Assembly (NCBI GenBank): GCA_015494535.1
Contig: WGBC01000098.1
Span: 1 to 47,278, forward strand
Direction of reading: 5' to 3'
Length of the DNA stretch: 47,278 nucleotides
From: Nitratiruptor sp.
GTDB taxonomy: Bacteria > Campylobacterota > Campylobacteria > Campylobacterales > Nitratiruptoraceae
Positions 34,057-44,390 of the stretch are shown here, in pieces. Every line of letters starts with the position of its first letter. Positions within the stretch are counted from its first letter, which is position 1. The translations under genes were made by a program, and so were the position numbers. A model generated the notes under the pieces. It saw only the letters and a program-made list of their open reading frames with translations. It made no database searches and was not told the origin of the DNA.

Positions 34057-35425
34057 GCCTCATTTTCTTCCTCAAAATCCTCCTTCGAATCTTTTGAAAG
34101 CGGCTAAGCTGGCTCTCTTCGAGCTCCACTTCTGCCTTTTCAATCTCTTGTCCAATTTTGACTTCCAAAATTTCGCTTTTTCGCATTGCCAAAATCTGCG
34201 ATGGAAAGACGCTGCGATGACCCGTGACCAAAAAGCTAATAACTGCACTCAAAGCCGCATAGTGGGCAATCTCCAATCCAAAAAGCTCTACCGCCATAAT
34301 GGTAGCAGCAATAGGCGCGTTGGCCGCGCCTGAGAGCACGCTCACAAAGCCAAGAGCCGCAAAAAGCGTAATATGCTCATAATCAAACCAACTCCCAAAT
34401 GCATGCCCACTAGTAGCTCCAATATAAAAAATCGGCGTAATCACACCCCCGCTACCTCCACCACTGAGCGTTAAAGAGGTGGTAAGAGTTTTGAGCAAGA
34501 AGGCATACCAAGGCAGATCCTTTGCAAAGTATGGATCGGGATTGAGAGTATCTTGGATCGTCTCCATACCAAGCCCTAAATATTGCGCCCCAAAGAGTGC
34601 CCCAATGAGAACTAGCACCATACCTATGATAAAGGATTTGATGTAGATATTGAGAGGGATTTTTTGTATGCCCTTGTGCATAACCTGCATACTTGTCACC
34701 ACAATATCTGAAACCAAGCCAAAAAAGAGTCCTGCACCTATCACTTTGGCAATAAGAATTGGATCCAAAGAGATACTTTGGTAGTAGTGCATATCGAAGT
34801 AGGTATACTCAATACCTAGAAATTGGGCTGTAGTAAATGCAGCAAACCCAGCGATGAATGAAGGCAAAAGCACATCATACAAAACCACGCCAATAATGAG
34901 CACCTCCACCCCAAAAATAGCTCCGGCAATCGGCGTGCCAAAGACAGAGGCAAAACCAGCGCTAATACCACAAATAACAATTTTTTTGCGATCGCTATCA
35001 CTAAAGCGTAATAGATCGCTAAGCCCTGAAGCACTTGCGGCACCAATTTGCCCCGCTGGCCCCTCTTTTCCCACAGAACCCCCGGCAAAGATGGTAAGAA
35101 CCGTGGCAATGAGCTTGATTGGCACTACTTTGAGATCAATCTTGCCGTGGCGCTTATGCACAGCCTCTATCACTTTCTCGGTCCCATGCCCCTCGGCACT
35201 TGGTGCAAATGTGCGAATGAGCCACACCACAAAAACCAAAACAAAAGGAAGCGTATAGTAGTAAGCAAAGGGGATCTTTTGCTGGTAAGCTTCGGCAAGA
35301 TGGATAGTTTTTAGGAAAAGCGTCACAATCGCACCAATGATGATACCAACGACGGATGAGAGCACTATCCACTTGGTGACTGAAAGCAAAATGGCAGTCT
35401 GCTCTTCAAAATGCTTCTTTATCAT
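34046..35425 (-). CDS. ClC-family chloride channel/antiporter
   Basis: GSVGKEGPAGQIGAASAS, GISAGFASVFGTPIAGAIFGVE, SGGVITPIFYIGATSG. Confidence 0.94.
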   Translation of the reverse strand: MIKKHFEEQTAILLSVTKWIVLSSVVGIIIGAIVTLFLKTIHLAEAYQQKIPFAYYYTLPFVLVFVVWLIRTFAPSAEGHGTEKVIEAVHKRHGKIDLKVVPIKLIATVLTIFAGGSVGKEGPAGQIGAASASGLSDLLRFSDSDRKKIVICGISAGFASVFGTPIAGAIFGVEVLIIGVVLYDVLLPSFIAGFAAFTTAQFLGIEYTYFDMHYYQSISLDPILIAKVIGAGLFFGLVSDIVVTSMQVMHKGIQKIPLNIYIKSFIIGMVLVLIGALFGAQYLGLGMETIQDTLNPDPYFAKDLPWYAFLLKTLTTSLTLSGGGSGGVITPIFYIGATSGHAFGSWFDYEHITLFAALGFVSVLSGAANAPIAATIMAVELFGLEIAHYAALSAVISFLVTGHRSVFPSQILAMRKSEILEVKIGQEIEKAEVELEESQLSRFQKIRRRILRKKMRLKK

Positions 35426-35434
35426 TTGCTACTC

Positions 35435-36889
35435 CTAAAATCGCTTCCAAAACTCTCTTGAAAAGAGCACGATAAAAGTATAAAACTCAAGCCTTCCAAT
35501 GATCATAAAAATGGCTAAAACAATCTTTTCAACATCGCTAAAAAAGGCAAAATTATCCACAGGCCCCACGTGCCCAAAACCTGGCCCAATATTGCCAATA
35601 CAAGCAATGGCGGCACTTACGGCAGTCAAAAAGTCATACCCTTTGGCATACAAAAAGAGTGATAACAAAAGGTTGGTAAGCACATAGATAAAGAAAAAGC
35701 CACTTACACTGCCCAAAATCTTACCGCTAACCCGCTTGCCATCAATATAAACGCCAACTATTGCATTTGGATGGAGATTCTGCTTGATTTGAGCAAAGAG
35801 GTTTTTAAAAAGCACAACATAACGAATAACTTTGACGCCTCCTGCGGTACTGCCAGCATTTGCACCAATATACATAGCAACGAAAATAATTGCCACAGCC
35901 TCGGGTGACCAGGAAGCGTAGTTGATGGAGGCAAAGCCGGTAGTCGTAAGAATCGAAGCAATAGTAAAAAATGCATGCGTTATAGAATGCCAGATAGAAT
36001 CATGCCCCAAAACTATATGCATAGCACTTAAAGCTCCTGCCAACACCAAAAAGACAATCACATACCAGCGTACCTCTTCAGAAAAGAATCCATCAAAATC
36101 TTTGTGCAGCGCTCGTAAATAAACCAAAAAGTTCACTCCACTCAAAAACATAAAAATAGTCGTCACCCACAATATGAAATAGTTATGATCCCAGTATGCA
36201 AGACTCTCATTTTTGGTAGAAAAGCCTCCAGTAGAGATGGTACTAAAGGCATGATTAATCGCATCAAAGCTATCCATACCTCCCATATACAAAAGTAGCG
36301 CATCGATGAGAGTGAGCACAATATAAATACCCCAGAGCCATTTGGCCGTATCTTTGATTTTAGGCGTCAGTTTCTCCACGCTTATGCCTGTGGATTCAGA
36401 CTTAAAAAGCGTAAGTGAACCTGAGGGGTTAAGAAGCGTCAAAAGCCCCACGCTAAGAACAATCACCCCCATACCGCCAAGCCAGTGCATAAGGCTTCTT
36501 AGCATCAATGTAGTATGTGAAAGCGAGGCAATATCGCTATAAATGGTAGCTCCCGTAGTAGTAAAACCGCTAATTGCTTCAAAAAAAGCATCGACAAAAG
36601 AGACATTGGAAGTAAGATACAACCCCGCTGCGCCAGCAATTCCAAGTAGTATCCATATGAGATTAACCGCTAAAATAGCATCTTTGACACTCATCTTCAA
36701 AGTGTGCCGATAAAGACTCAAATAGATAGCAAAATTGAGAAAAAGAAAGCCTACGAAAAAGAGAAAAAAGTTGCCAATATCCTCGCTATAAATAAATCCC
36801 ACCCCTACGGGAATAGTAAAGAAAAGCCCCACTCCTATGCCAATGACGCTAAGAAGCTTTAAAATATTTTTCAGAGATTGAAGATCCAC
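35435..36889 (-). CDS. trkH: Trk potassium uptake protein TrkH
   Basis: SGFTTTGATIY, STISTGGFSTKN, ASILTTTGFASINY and NIGPGFGHVGP filter segments; GTG start. Confidence 0.94.
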   Translation of the reverse strand: MDLQSLKNILKLLSVIGIGVGLFFTIPVGVGFIYSEDIGNFFLFFVGFLFLNFAIYLSLYRHTLKMSVKDAILAVNLIWILLGIAGAAGLYLTSNVSFVDAFFEAISGFTTTGATIYSDIASLSHTTLMLRSLMHWLGGMGVIVLSVGLLTLLNPSGSLTLFKSESTGISVEKLTPKIKDTAKWLWGIYIVLTLIDALLLYMGGMDSFDAINHAFSTISTGGFSTKNESLAYWDHNYFILWVTTIFMFLSGVNFLVYLRALHKDFDGFFSEEVRWYVIVFLVLAGALSAMHIVLGHDSIWHSITHAFFTIASILTTTGFASINYASWSPEAVAIIFVAMYIGANAGSTAGGVKVIRYVVLFKNLFAQIKQNLHPNAIVGVYIDGKRVSGKILGSVSGFFFIYVLTNLLLSLFLYAKGYDFLTAVSAAIACIGNIGPGFGHVGPVDNFAFFSDVEKIVLAIFMIIGRLEFYTFIVLFSREFWKRF

Positions 36890-38187
36890 TTTTTGACTCT
36901 CTCTTCTTGGTAGGATTTCAAAAAGACAACGATTATATCTTCTGGTTGAAGCTGCACTTTCTTATCAAATTCGTAAATCTGATTATCTCTAATATAAAAA
37001 AGCGCCACATCTTCAAGACATAAAGGTTTGATCGTTTTATGGATAAGCGTTGAGTCATCAAAGATCTTTCGCATAAAGACAGCCCCTCGCCCGCCACAGT
37101 AATGCTTTTCCGAAACAATATTGCTCGAAGCTAGTTTTTCCAATATAGCGTAGTAAGCGCTGGTTTTGGGCCCTCTTATAGCTACGATTTGGAGCTTATG
37201 CATGAGATCGTAAAAGGCGAGATCGTTGTTGATGGCTACGCGCTTTTTTACTCCATATTCCCCTGCTTGCAGACACTCAATGATATTGACCTCATCATCA
37301 CTGCTGGTAGCTACCACCATATCCGCAAAGCGGATATTCTCCTCTTCATAAATCTCGTGCTCAATATATTTGCTATTGATGATCGTTGCTCTATCTTGCA
37401 AAACCTCAGAAGCCTTTCTACACTTTACGGGATCCGTCTCGATAATCTTGAGCACGATGCCCTTTTGCAAAAAGATCTTGGCTATCTCAAGCCCAAGCAG
37501 ATCTGCTCCAAAGATAGCCGCCCTCTTTATCTCCTTGGGATCGCTTTTGTTAATCTTGGCACAAACTTGCCTTATCTGCCGCTCATCGCCAAAGAGATAA
37601 ACAAGATCACCATCCTCCAATCGCTCTTGTGCATCAGGTATGAAAAAATGCTTCTTTCGCTCAATCCCCACAACTTTGAGGGCTTTAGCTTCAATCTCTT
37701 GGATGCTTTTATATAAAGGCTCATTAACGCGTACGGAGATAAGTTTAAAAGAAGTAAAGATAAACTCTTTGACATTGTTTGCCTTTGGAAAATCAAGCAG
37801 CGATCCGACGGAGGCTGCAGTAAGGCTAAAAGGAAAAACAGCGGCATCGCTACCAAGCTTCTTAGCAATGGAACTTTTGGCAAAATAGGGGTTACGAAGC
37901 CTAATGATCTTTTTCGTAACATCGATTTCATCATCTGCGATGAGGGTCGAGAGGATATTTGCCTCGTCATTGTCCGTAACGGCTATAAAAATATCGTATC
38001 TGCCATCAAGATGCTTATAAGTAGCGGGGTTTTCAATATCGCCTAAGATGGGTAAGACATCGATTGACTCTTGCAGACGCTGCAAAGCTTCACTGTTGCG
38101 ATCAATGATTGTGACATTGTGTTTGATACTAAGGGTTTGTGCTAGCTTATAGCCAACCTTACCGGCTCCTGCGATGATAATATCCAT
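36871..38187 (-). CDS. trkA: Trk potassium uptake NAD-binding protein TrkA
   Basis: MDIIIAGAGKVGYKLAQTLS; second RCK domain FGADLLGLEIAKIF. ATG 38187 preferred over TTG 38208. Confidence 0.94.
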   Translation of the reverse strand: MDIIIAGAGKVGYKLAQTLSIKHNVTIIDRNSEALQRLQESIDVLPILGDIENPATYKHLDGRYDIFIAVTDNDEANILSTLIADDEIDVTKKIIRLRNPYFAKSSIAKKLGSDAAVFPFSLTAASVGSLLDFPKANNVKEFIFTSFKLISVRVNEPLYKSIQEIEAKALKVVGIERKKHFFIPDAQERLEDGDLVYLFGDERQIRQVCAKINKSDPKEIKRAAIFGADLLGLEIAKIFLQKGIVLKIIETDPVKCRKASEVLQDRATIINSKYIEHEIYEEENIRFADMVVATSSDDEVNIIECLQAGEYGVKKRVAINNDLAFYDLMHKLQIVAIRGPKTSAYYAILEKLASSNIVSEKHYCGGRGAVFMRKIFDDSTLIHKTIKPLCLEDVALFYIRDNQIYEFDKKVQLQPEDIIVVFLKSYQEERVKKWIFNL

Positions 38188-38250
38188 GGCTAAGCTTTTT
38201 TTAGCCAATTATAGCACTTCTGCTTTAATGGTATAATAAATCCAAAGGAG

Positions 38251-39138
38251 ATGATGATGAGCAAGATTTGGCCACTATTTCTTAGTATTTCTCTTTTTGC
38301 GATGGAGCCGCTGTTTACAACCATCAATCACCCCATCAGGCTAGCATTTTACAACCTCTACCCACACAACACAAAAATAGAGCACAAATTCTTGCTTACT
38401 TGGAGCGAAGCAAACGATTACGAAAACGAAGATATATATCTCCTCGATTACGAACTTGCCTCCCTATCTTTTGGTTTGCAAATACCTCTAAGCCAAGAAG
38501 AGAGTCTGCGCTGTATCGTACCAATACACTATGTCTATGGCGGATTTTTGGATGGGGCGCTTGATTGGTTTCACGATGCCACGGGGCTGCTCAACGGCAC
38601 GATACACAACGTCTACGGCGACAATGAAGTGCACTACCAAATCAATAACATCCTCTCCATTCACAAGCCCTACACTATCCTTGGCAATATCGAGATTGAG
38701 TACAAAAAGCGCCTCAATTTCAAGCCCTTTGGCGCAAGAAGCGCAGTGGCTTTTGGGATAAAAATACCAGCCTCACCCAAAGATAGAGGCTTTAGCTCGG
38801 CAAAAATGGACTACTCCATCATTGGCATCGTAGAAAAAAATAACTTTCTTGCAAATCTAAGCGTCACGAAACTTGGCACGATACATCTTGGAAATTTTGC
38901 GGTATCCAATAAGCTACTCTACTCCCTTTATTTTGGATACCAACATCACAAGTGGCTTTTTGAGTATCGCTTCGTCTCTTCAGCCTTCAAATCGAAATAT
39001 AGCACAATCGATTCGGCATCCAACGTAATCAACATCGCCTATGACATCAATAAGCACTTAAAAGCATTTATAACCGAAAATCTCTCTCCCTTTTACGGGA
39101 GCGCTGATTTTACCATCGGTCTATCATACTCATATTAA
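38251..39138 (+). CDS. DUF3187-like exported beta-rich protein
   Basis: Signal peptide; beta-strand-rich sequence with alternating hydrophobics; SFGLQIPLSQEESLRCIVPIHYVYGGFLDGALDWFHDATGLLNG. Confidence 0.7.
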   Translation: MMMSKIWPLFLSISLFAMEPLFTTINHPIRLAFYNLYPHNTKIEHKFLLTWSEANDYENEDIYLLDYELASLSFGLQIPLSQEESLRCIVPIHYVYGGFLDGALDWFHDATGLLNGTIHNVYGDNEVHYQINNILSIHKPYTILGNIEIEYKKRLNFKPFGARSAVAFGIKIPASPKDRGFSSAKMDYSIIGIVEKNNFLANLSVTKLGTIHLGNFAVSNKLLYSLYFGYQHHKWLFEYRFVSSAFKSKYSTIDSASNVINIAYDINKHLKAFITENLSPFYGSADFTIGLSYSY

Positions 39139-39147
39139 GGAAATGCC

Positions 39148-39906
39148 ATGAAAAAGAAAGAGTACAAAAAAGAGCTCTACTACCTCCAAGTGGAGCTGGT
39201 GAAACTACAGCGCCAAGTCATAGCGGAAGATCTCAAAGTCTGCACCATCTTTGAAGGGCGCGACGCCGCTGGCAAGGATGGGACTATCAAGCGATTTGTT
39301 GAGCATTTAAGTCCAAGAGAGACCCGCGTAGTAGCTCTAGGCAAGCCAAGCGACATCGACAAAAAGAGCTGGTATTTTCAGCGCTACGTCCCTCACCTGC
39401 CCCATGGCGGCGAAATGGTCTTTTTCAACCGCAGCTGGTACAATAGAGCGGGCGTAGAGAGGGTTATGGGCTTTTGTACCAAAGAGGAGTATGAGCAGTT
39501 CATGCAGGAAGTCCCAAATTTTGAGCATCTTTTGGTGCACGATGGCATGATCTTTACCAAATACTATCTCGACATCACCAAAGAGGAGCAAAAGAAACGC
39601 TTGGAAGAGCGCAAACACGATCCCCTCAAACAGTGGAAGCTCAGTCCCATCGATAAAAAAGCGCAAGAACTTTGGAATGAATATTCATTAGCTAGAGATG
39701 AGATGTTCGCGCGGACCCACTTTGCCTTTGCACCTTGGTATGTGGTAAGGGCGGACGATAAAAGAGAGGCTCGCATCAACTGCATCAAACATTTTTTGTC
39801 TAAAGTAGATTATAAGAAAAAAGATGAGAAACTACTCATATACGATCCCAATATCGTGTGCGAATTTGACGAGTCTTGCTACGAAAAAGGATTGATTGCC
39901 AAATAA
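39148..39906 (+). CDS. ppk2: Polyphosphate kinase 2 family protein
   Basis: FEGRDAAGKDGTIKRFVEHLSPRETRVVAL, FFNRSWYNRAGVERVMGF, LKQWKLSPIDKKA. Confidence 0.95.
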   Translation: MKKKEYKKELYYLQVELVKLQRQVIAEDLKVCTIFEGRDAAGKDGTIKRFVEHLSPRETRVVALGKPSDIDKKSWYFQRYVPHLPHGGEMVFFNRSWYNRAGVERVMGFCTKEEYEQFMQEVPNFEHLLVHDGMIFTKYYLDITKEEQKKRLEERKHDPLKQWKLSPIDKKAQELWNEYSLARDEMFARTHFAFAPWYVVRADDKREARINCIKHFLSKVDYKKKDEKLLIYDPNIVCEFDESCYEKGLIAK

Positions 39907-39916
39907 GGAGGCGAAG

Positions 39917-40234
39917 ATGGCACAACTTGAGAGATACATGTTCTACTACATCGATACGATCTTGGAGAAGAATTTCAAAGAGTCCATCGAAGTGGCACGG
40001 CAGATGTTAGAGCTTTGCGAAGATGAGAGCGCACCAGTGATTGAGGGGCTACTGAGTGCCGCAAACTCATTAGAGTGCATCAAAATGGGAGATTTTGATA
40101 GGGTCGAGGAGCTATGGAACGCCTATGAAGAGTCCAAAAAGTTTCTCATGCCCCAAAACAGGCACTATGCGATTTTGCTAGAGACCACGCTTATAGTGGA
40201 AAATACCAAAGAAGAGATAGAGAGGATAGTATGA
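39917..40234 (+). CDS. Small helical protein of unknown function
   Basis: MAQLERYMFYYIDTILEKNFKESIEVARQMLELCEDES...; SD aaggaggcg; overlaps the next start. Confidence 0.75.
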   Translation: MAQLERYMFYYIDTILEKNFKESIEVARQMLELCEDESAPVIEGLLSAANSLECIKMGDFDRVEELWNAYEESKKFLMPQNRHYAILLETTLIVENTKEEIERIV

Positions 40235-40818
40235 TTATCGATTTTGCGCCACTTGAACTAAAAGATCGCTACAAAATCATGAGCCGCACCATCATTCCTC
40301 GTCCAATTGCGTGGATAGTAACGGAGGAAAAGGGCATCGTCAATATCGCTCCCTTTAGCTACTTCATGGCTCTTAGCTCCAATCCCCCAACCGTCATCGT
40401 CTCCATTGGACACAAAAAGGATGGCTCGCCAAAAGACACCCTCAAGCACATTAGAAACACCAAAAAGTGTACCATCTGCTTCGTCACGCCCCAAATGGCA
40501 CAGCTTATGGACGCTACAAGTGAGAGCCTACCGGAAGAGATAAGCGAAGCCGAGAAGTTTGGCATAGAGACAAAAAGAGCTTTGCAAGATTTCCCGCCTA
40601 TCATCCAAGCCTCTCCAGCGGCGTTTTTTTGCACGCTGCATCAAGAGATCGAGCTTGGAGGAAAGACAGTGCCGCTGATTTTAAAAATCGAGCACTATTT
40701 TGTGGATGATGAGCACTATCGCGAAGATTTGGCTTTTGAGTTTGCGTTTGTAGCAAGAGCTGGCAAGGAGTATAGGCTATGTGAAAAAAAGATAGATCTT
40801 GATAGAAAGGATCATTGA
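40231..40818 (+). CDS. Flavin reductase / flavoredoxin-like FMN-binding protein
   Basis: YKIMSRTIIPRPIAWIVTEEKGIVNIAPFSYFMALSSNPPTVIVSIG. Confidence 0.9.
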   Translation: MIIDFAPLELKDRYKIMSRTIIPRPIAWIVTEEKGIVNIAPFSYFMALSSNPPTVIVSIGHKKDGSPKDTLKHIRNTKKCTICFVTPQMAQLMDATSESLPEEISEAEKFGIETKRALQDFPPIIQASPAAFFCTLHQEIELGGKTVPLILKIEHYFVDDEHYREDLAFEFAFVARAGKEYRLCEKKIDLDRKDH

Positions 40819-41840
40819 TGAGCGTAACCGCCTGGATGAGCAAAAAACTTCCATCGGGCAAAATTCTTTGTGAAGCATGTGCTCATGCTTGCAAGCTAGA
40901 CGAGGGAGAGTATGGAATATGTGGCGTCAGAAAAGTTGAAAATGGCGAGCTTAAGCTCCTAGTCTATGGGAAAGCGGCGGCAGTTAATGTAGATCCGATA
41001 GAGAAAAAGCCTCTTTTTCATTTTCTACCGAATTCGCTCGTTTTCTCCATAGGTACGGTTGGATGCAATCTTAGCTGCAGCTTTTGCCAAAATTTCGAGA
41101 TTAGCCAATTCCCTCAAGAGCATGAACACAAAATTTTCGGTCACGATCTTCCACCCAAAGATGCAGTGGAACTCGCCCTCAAATATAACTCAAAATCGAT
41201 TGCTTATACTTACAATGAACCAATAGTGTGGTTCGAATACAACTATGACATAGCAAAGCTTGCCAAAGAGAAAGGTCTCAAAAACGTCTATGTCACAAGT
41301 GGGTACGAGACACGCAAAGCGATGGATAAACTCGCTCCCCTCATCGATGGAATGAATATCGATCTCAAAGCCTTTACCGATAGATTCTACAAAGAGCTCT
41401 GCGGTGCAAGGCTTAAACCGGTGCTAGAAGCAATTGAATATGCATACAAAAAAGATATTTGGATCGAAATCACCACCCTTTTCATCCCCGGACAGAACGA
41501 CAGTGAAGAGGAGATGCGCCAAATCGCCAATTTCATAGCTAGTATCGACACCGCCATCCCTTGGCACGTAAGCGGCTTCTATCCCACATACAAGATGACA
41601 GATACCAAGCCAACGCCACCCGAGACGCTACTAAAAGCCCATGAAATAGGCAAAGCAGAGGGGCTGCAATTTGTCTACGTTGGCAACTTCAACGCTCCAG
41701 AATTCGAGACCACTTATTGTCCAAATTGCGGCTTCGCGGTGATTGAACGAGCAGGCTATATCGGCAATGAAGTCAAAAATCACTTGAAAGATGGCAGATG
41801 CCCAAAATGCAACACGTTCATCCCTGGGGTGTGGCAGTAA
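40818..41840 (+). CDS. Radical SAM enzyme of the AmmeMemoRadiSam type
   Basis: CEACAHACKLDEGEYGICGVR; radical SAM CNLSCSFCQN; C-terminal CPNCG/CPKC pair. Confidence 0.9.
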   Translation: MSVTAWMSKKLPSGKILCEACAHACKLDEGEYGICGVRKVENGELKLLVYGKAAAVNVDPIEKKPLFHFLPNSLVFSIGTVGCNLSCSFCQNFEISQFPQEHEHKIFGHDLPPKDAVELALKYNSKSIAYTYNEPIVWFEYNYDIAKLAKEKGLKNVYVTSGYETRKAMDKLAPLIDGMNIDLKAFTDRFYKELCGARLKPVLEAIEYAYKKDIWIEITTLFIPGQNDSEEEMRQIANFIASIDTAIPWHVSGFYPTYKMTDTKPTPPETLLKAHEIGKAEGLQFVYVGNFNAPEFETTYCPNCGFAVIERAGYIGNEVKNHLKDGRCPKCNTFIPGVWQ

Positions 41841-43176
41841 GCTGGAAGCAAAAGCTGCTTCCTTCGCCAAACTCGCTCTCTATCTCCAATCTGGTTGCAT
41901 GCAGCTTGAGAATGTAGCTTACGATAAAAAGTCCAAGTCCCATGGAATTATCCCAGCTATTGCTGACGCGGTAGAATTTCTTGGTAATTTTCTCAATATC
42001 CCCCTCTTTGATCCCCACGCCTTGATCCCTTACACAAAATCTTCCACCCTCTACAACCACTTCAATAGGAAGCTCGGAATACTTTAGGGCATTATCGATA
42101 AGATTAGTAATTGCAATCTCAATCATCTGCCTATCCGCGTACACTTCACTCTCATGGCATTGCAGACGCACGCGCTCTCTTTTATTGGCTGGCAAAAATT
42201 CTATCACCTCTTTAGTAAGCTCGCAGAGGCAAAAACGGCTTTTATGCAGCTGTAGATTTTCATTTTCAAACTTCATGGCAAGAGCTAGCCTATCGATCAT
42301 AGCGCTAATCTTTTGGCTAGCGTCATAGATTTTTTGGATAAAACGCTGACGAAGCTTTGCTGGCATATCATTGTCTTGCAAGAGCGTTTGGGCGTAGCCG
42401 TTGATAATGGCTACCGGATTTTTAAACTCATGGCTAATTGCAGAGATAAGCTCGTTGCGCTGTTTTGCAATCTGTTTGATTTTCTTGGTGTATTTCGCTT
42501 TTTTCTCTTCCCGTTTTTGCAGTTTTTTAGCCAAAATTTGCAAATGTTTGGCAATCTGCGCAAACTCGGCGCTAAAGCTACTCGTAATTGTTTTGGCGTA
42601 CTCTTTTTCCGAGAGTGCTTCAAGGTAGGATACAATCTTATCGATTTCACCTTGGATTTTACGGCTAAGAAAATAGGAAACCACGAGGGCTATAAGCGCA
42701 AATCCCAAAAATAGCAGCAAAAAATCGAGCCAAAGCTTTAAATAACTCTCTTTGATCTCTTTTAATGGATATGCCAAGCGAATGATGCGTTCACCGCTTT
42801 TCTTGGCTACATACAAGAAGTTTTGGTGCAGCGTAGTAGAGTAGCGCTCACTCCAACCCCATCCCTGCCTCAGGGCTTGCTGCACTTCGGGTCTTAGAAG
42901 ATGGTTTTCCATCTCCTCTTTGTCAAAGCGGCTCTCTGCCAAAACCTTACCATGCAGATCTATAATGGTAATGCGGCTCTTTAGCTTGCGATCCAATACT
43001 TTGGGATCTTTGATGGAACTATTTTCAATGAGGAGGATCTCTTTTTGCAAACTATCAATAAAATTTTGGATCTCGATAGTCTTGATGCCATAGTAACTCA
43101 CTATCGAGATAAAGAGAAAAAGCGCACCAAGCAAAAGAACGAGATGCAAAAAGTAGAGTCTGCTTAACTTTAGCAT
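41818..43176 (-). CDS. Sensor histidine kinase
   Basis: Two TM segments; H-box SAISHEFKNPVAIINGYAQTL; N-box LIDNALKYS; VRDQGVGI, GLGLFIV. Confidence 0.93.
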   Translation of the reverse strand: MLKLSRLYFLHLVLLLGALFLFISIVSYYGIKTIEIQNFIDSLQKEILLIENSSIKDPKVLDRKLKSRITIIDLHGKVLAESRFDKEEMENHLLRPEVQQALRQGWGWSERYSTTLHQNFLYVAKKSGERIIRLAYPLKEIKESYLKLWLDFLLLFLGFALIALVVSYFLSRKIQGEIDKIVSYLEALSEKEYAKTITSSFSAEFAQIAKHLQILAKKLQKREEKKAKYTKKIKQIAKQRNELISAISHEFKNPVAIINGYAQTLLQDNDMPAKLRQRFIQKIYDASQKISAMIDRLALAMKFENENLQLHKSRFCLCELTKEVIEFLPANKRERVRLQCHESEVYADRQMIEIAITNLIDNALKYSELPIEVVVEGGRFCVRDQGVGIKEGDIEKITKKFYRVSNSWDNSMGLGLFIVSYILKLHATRLEIESEFGEGSSFCFQLTATPQG

Positions 43177-43832
43177 AGTTTATAGCCCACGCCGCGAACA
43201 GAAGAGATAAATCCAAAACGCTTATCAGGATCAATCTTCTCTTTGAGTCGCTTGACCGCTACATTGACGCTTCTCTCTTGCTTCATGTCACCCCACACCT
43301 CTTGAAGCAAAAAGTCGCGCGTTAATACCTGGTTTTTGTGTTTGATAAAAGTAATCAGGAGATTAAATTCAAGATTGGTCAAATGCACCTCCCTCTCTGC
43401 CACCAGCACTTTATGCGTGGCGGGATAGAGGGTGATCTCTTTATAGACTATTTTATCTTGCGTCTCTGGTTTGGTGCGCCTAAGGATCGCTTGGATGCGA
43501 AGAAGCAGCTCATTGAATGAAAAAGGCTTCGTGACATAATCGTCTGCTCCACGCAAAAAACCCTCTTCTTTATCCTTTTCGCTATCTTTTGCAGTAAGAA
43601 ATATTACGGGAATATCGTATCCCTGCCCTCGGAGCTCTTTGACAAACTCGCTTCCTTCAACGCCTGGCAAATTGCGATCGACTATGAGAAGATCGGCGCC
43701 CTCCTCCTCTAAAAACTCCTTGACTTTTTTGGTAGATAAAAAGCCTACTACCTCATACTCTTTGCTCAAGCGATACTCCAAAAGCTCTAAAAGATCGGCT
43801 TCGTCCTCTATTATGACTATTTTTGCTTGCAT
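43170..43832 (-). CDS. OmpR-family response regulator
   Basis: IIEDEADLLELL, LIVDRNLPGVEGSEFV, TKPFSFNELLLRI; C-terminal winged helix. Confidence 0.94.
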   Translation of the reverse strand: MQAKIVIIEDEADLLELLEYRLSKEYEVVGFLSTKKVKEFLEEEGADLLIVDRNLPGVEGSEFVKELRGQGYDIPVIFLTAKDSEKDKEEGFLRGADDYVTKPFSFNELLLRIQAILRRTKPETQDKIVYKEITLYPATHKVLVAEREVHLTNLEFNLLITFIKHKNQVLTRDFLLQEVWGDMKQERSVNVAVKRLKEKIDPDKRFGFISSVRGVGYKLC

Positions 43833-43849
43833 CCTCTAATTTTATCACA

Positions 43850-44305
43850 TTAACGAATATCTACGTCAATATAGCCTTTGCCATCGCTTGCCCAGTTGCG
43901 AATGAGATCCTTTTGGCTCTTTGTAAGTTTTGCTTCAGGATGCAGCCAGAGGTATTGGGGCAGCGGCATGGCGATTACCACGCTTCTATAAATCTGCTTT
44001 TTTAGCTCCTTTTTCTGCTCATCGCTATACTCTTGCCAGATACTAAAGTTAAGCGCTTTCCTACCCTCAATCACATCGCGCCTCACTACCCACTTCATAG
44101 GCGCTACATCACTATACCATGGCCAGTTTGTCTGATTGGAGTGGCAATCGTAGCAGCTGCGTTTGAAAACCTTCATCACCTCTTTTGGCGCTTTGATCTC
44201 TTTGGCTGGATCTACAGGAGGATTGCTCTTTTCATAAGATGGTATAAACTGCATTGCAGCCAAAATGATGGCCAAAAGCCCCAAATATTGCAAAAAACTC
44301 CTCAT
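43850..44305 (-). CDS. Membrane-anchored haem-binding-domain protein (CxxCH)
   Basis: N-terminal TM; VFKRSCYDCHSNQTNWPWYSDVAPMKWVVRRDVIEGRKALNFSIW. Confidence 0.9.
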   Translation of the reverse strand: MRSFLQYLGLLAIILAAMQFIPSYEKSNPPVDPAKEIKAPKEVMKVFKRSCYDCHSNQTNWPWYSDVAPMKWVVRRDVIEGRKALNFSIWQEYSDEQKKELKKQIYRSVVIAMPLPQYLWLHPEAKLTKSQKDLIRNWASDGKGYIDVDIR

Positions 44306-44390
44306 ACTCCCCCTTTTGTAAAGTTTTTGTACAATTTTTTTTTGGCAATTAGTATATCATTATAAGATTAAAATCCATAAAGGAGTGCTG

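Noticed and set aside
38188-38206. GGCTAA-GCTTTTT-TTAGCC hairpin next to the TrkA start as a riboswitch
   Set aside because: A 6-bp stem only; a TATAAT on the minus strand about 20 nt upstream suggests a very short leader with no room for a riboswitch.
39418-39450. D-to-N change in the first PPK2 (FFNRSWYNR) as loss of activity
   Set aside because: Asn at the equivalent position (FNRS...) occurs in other PPK2-related proteins as I recall, so it cannot be called inactivating.
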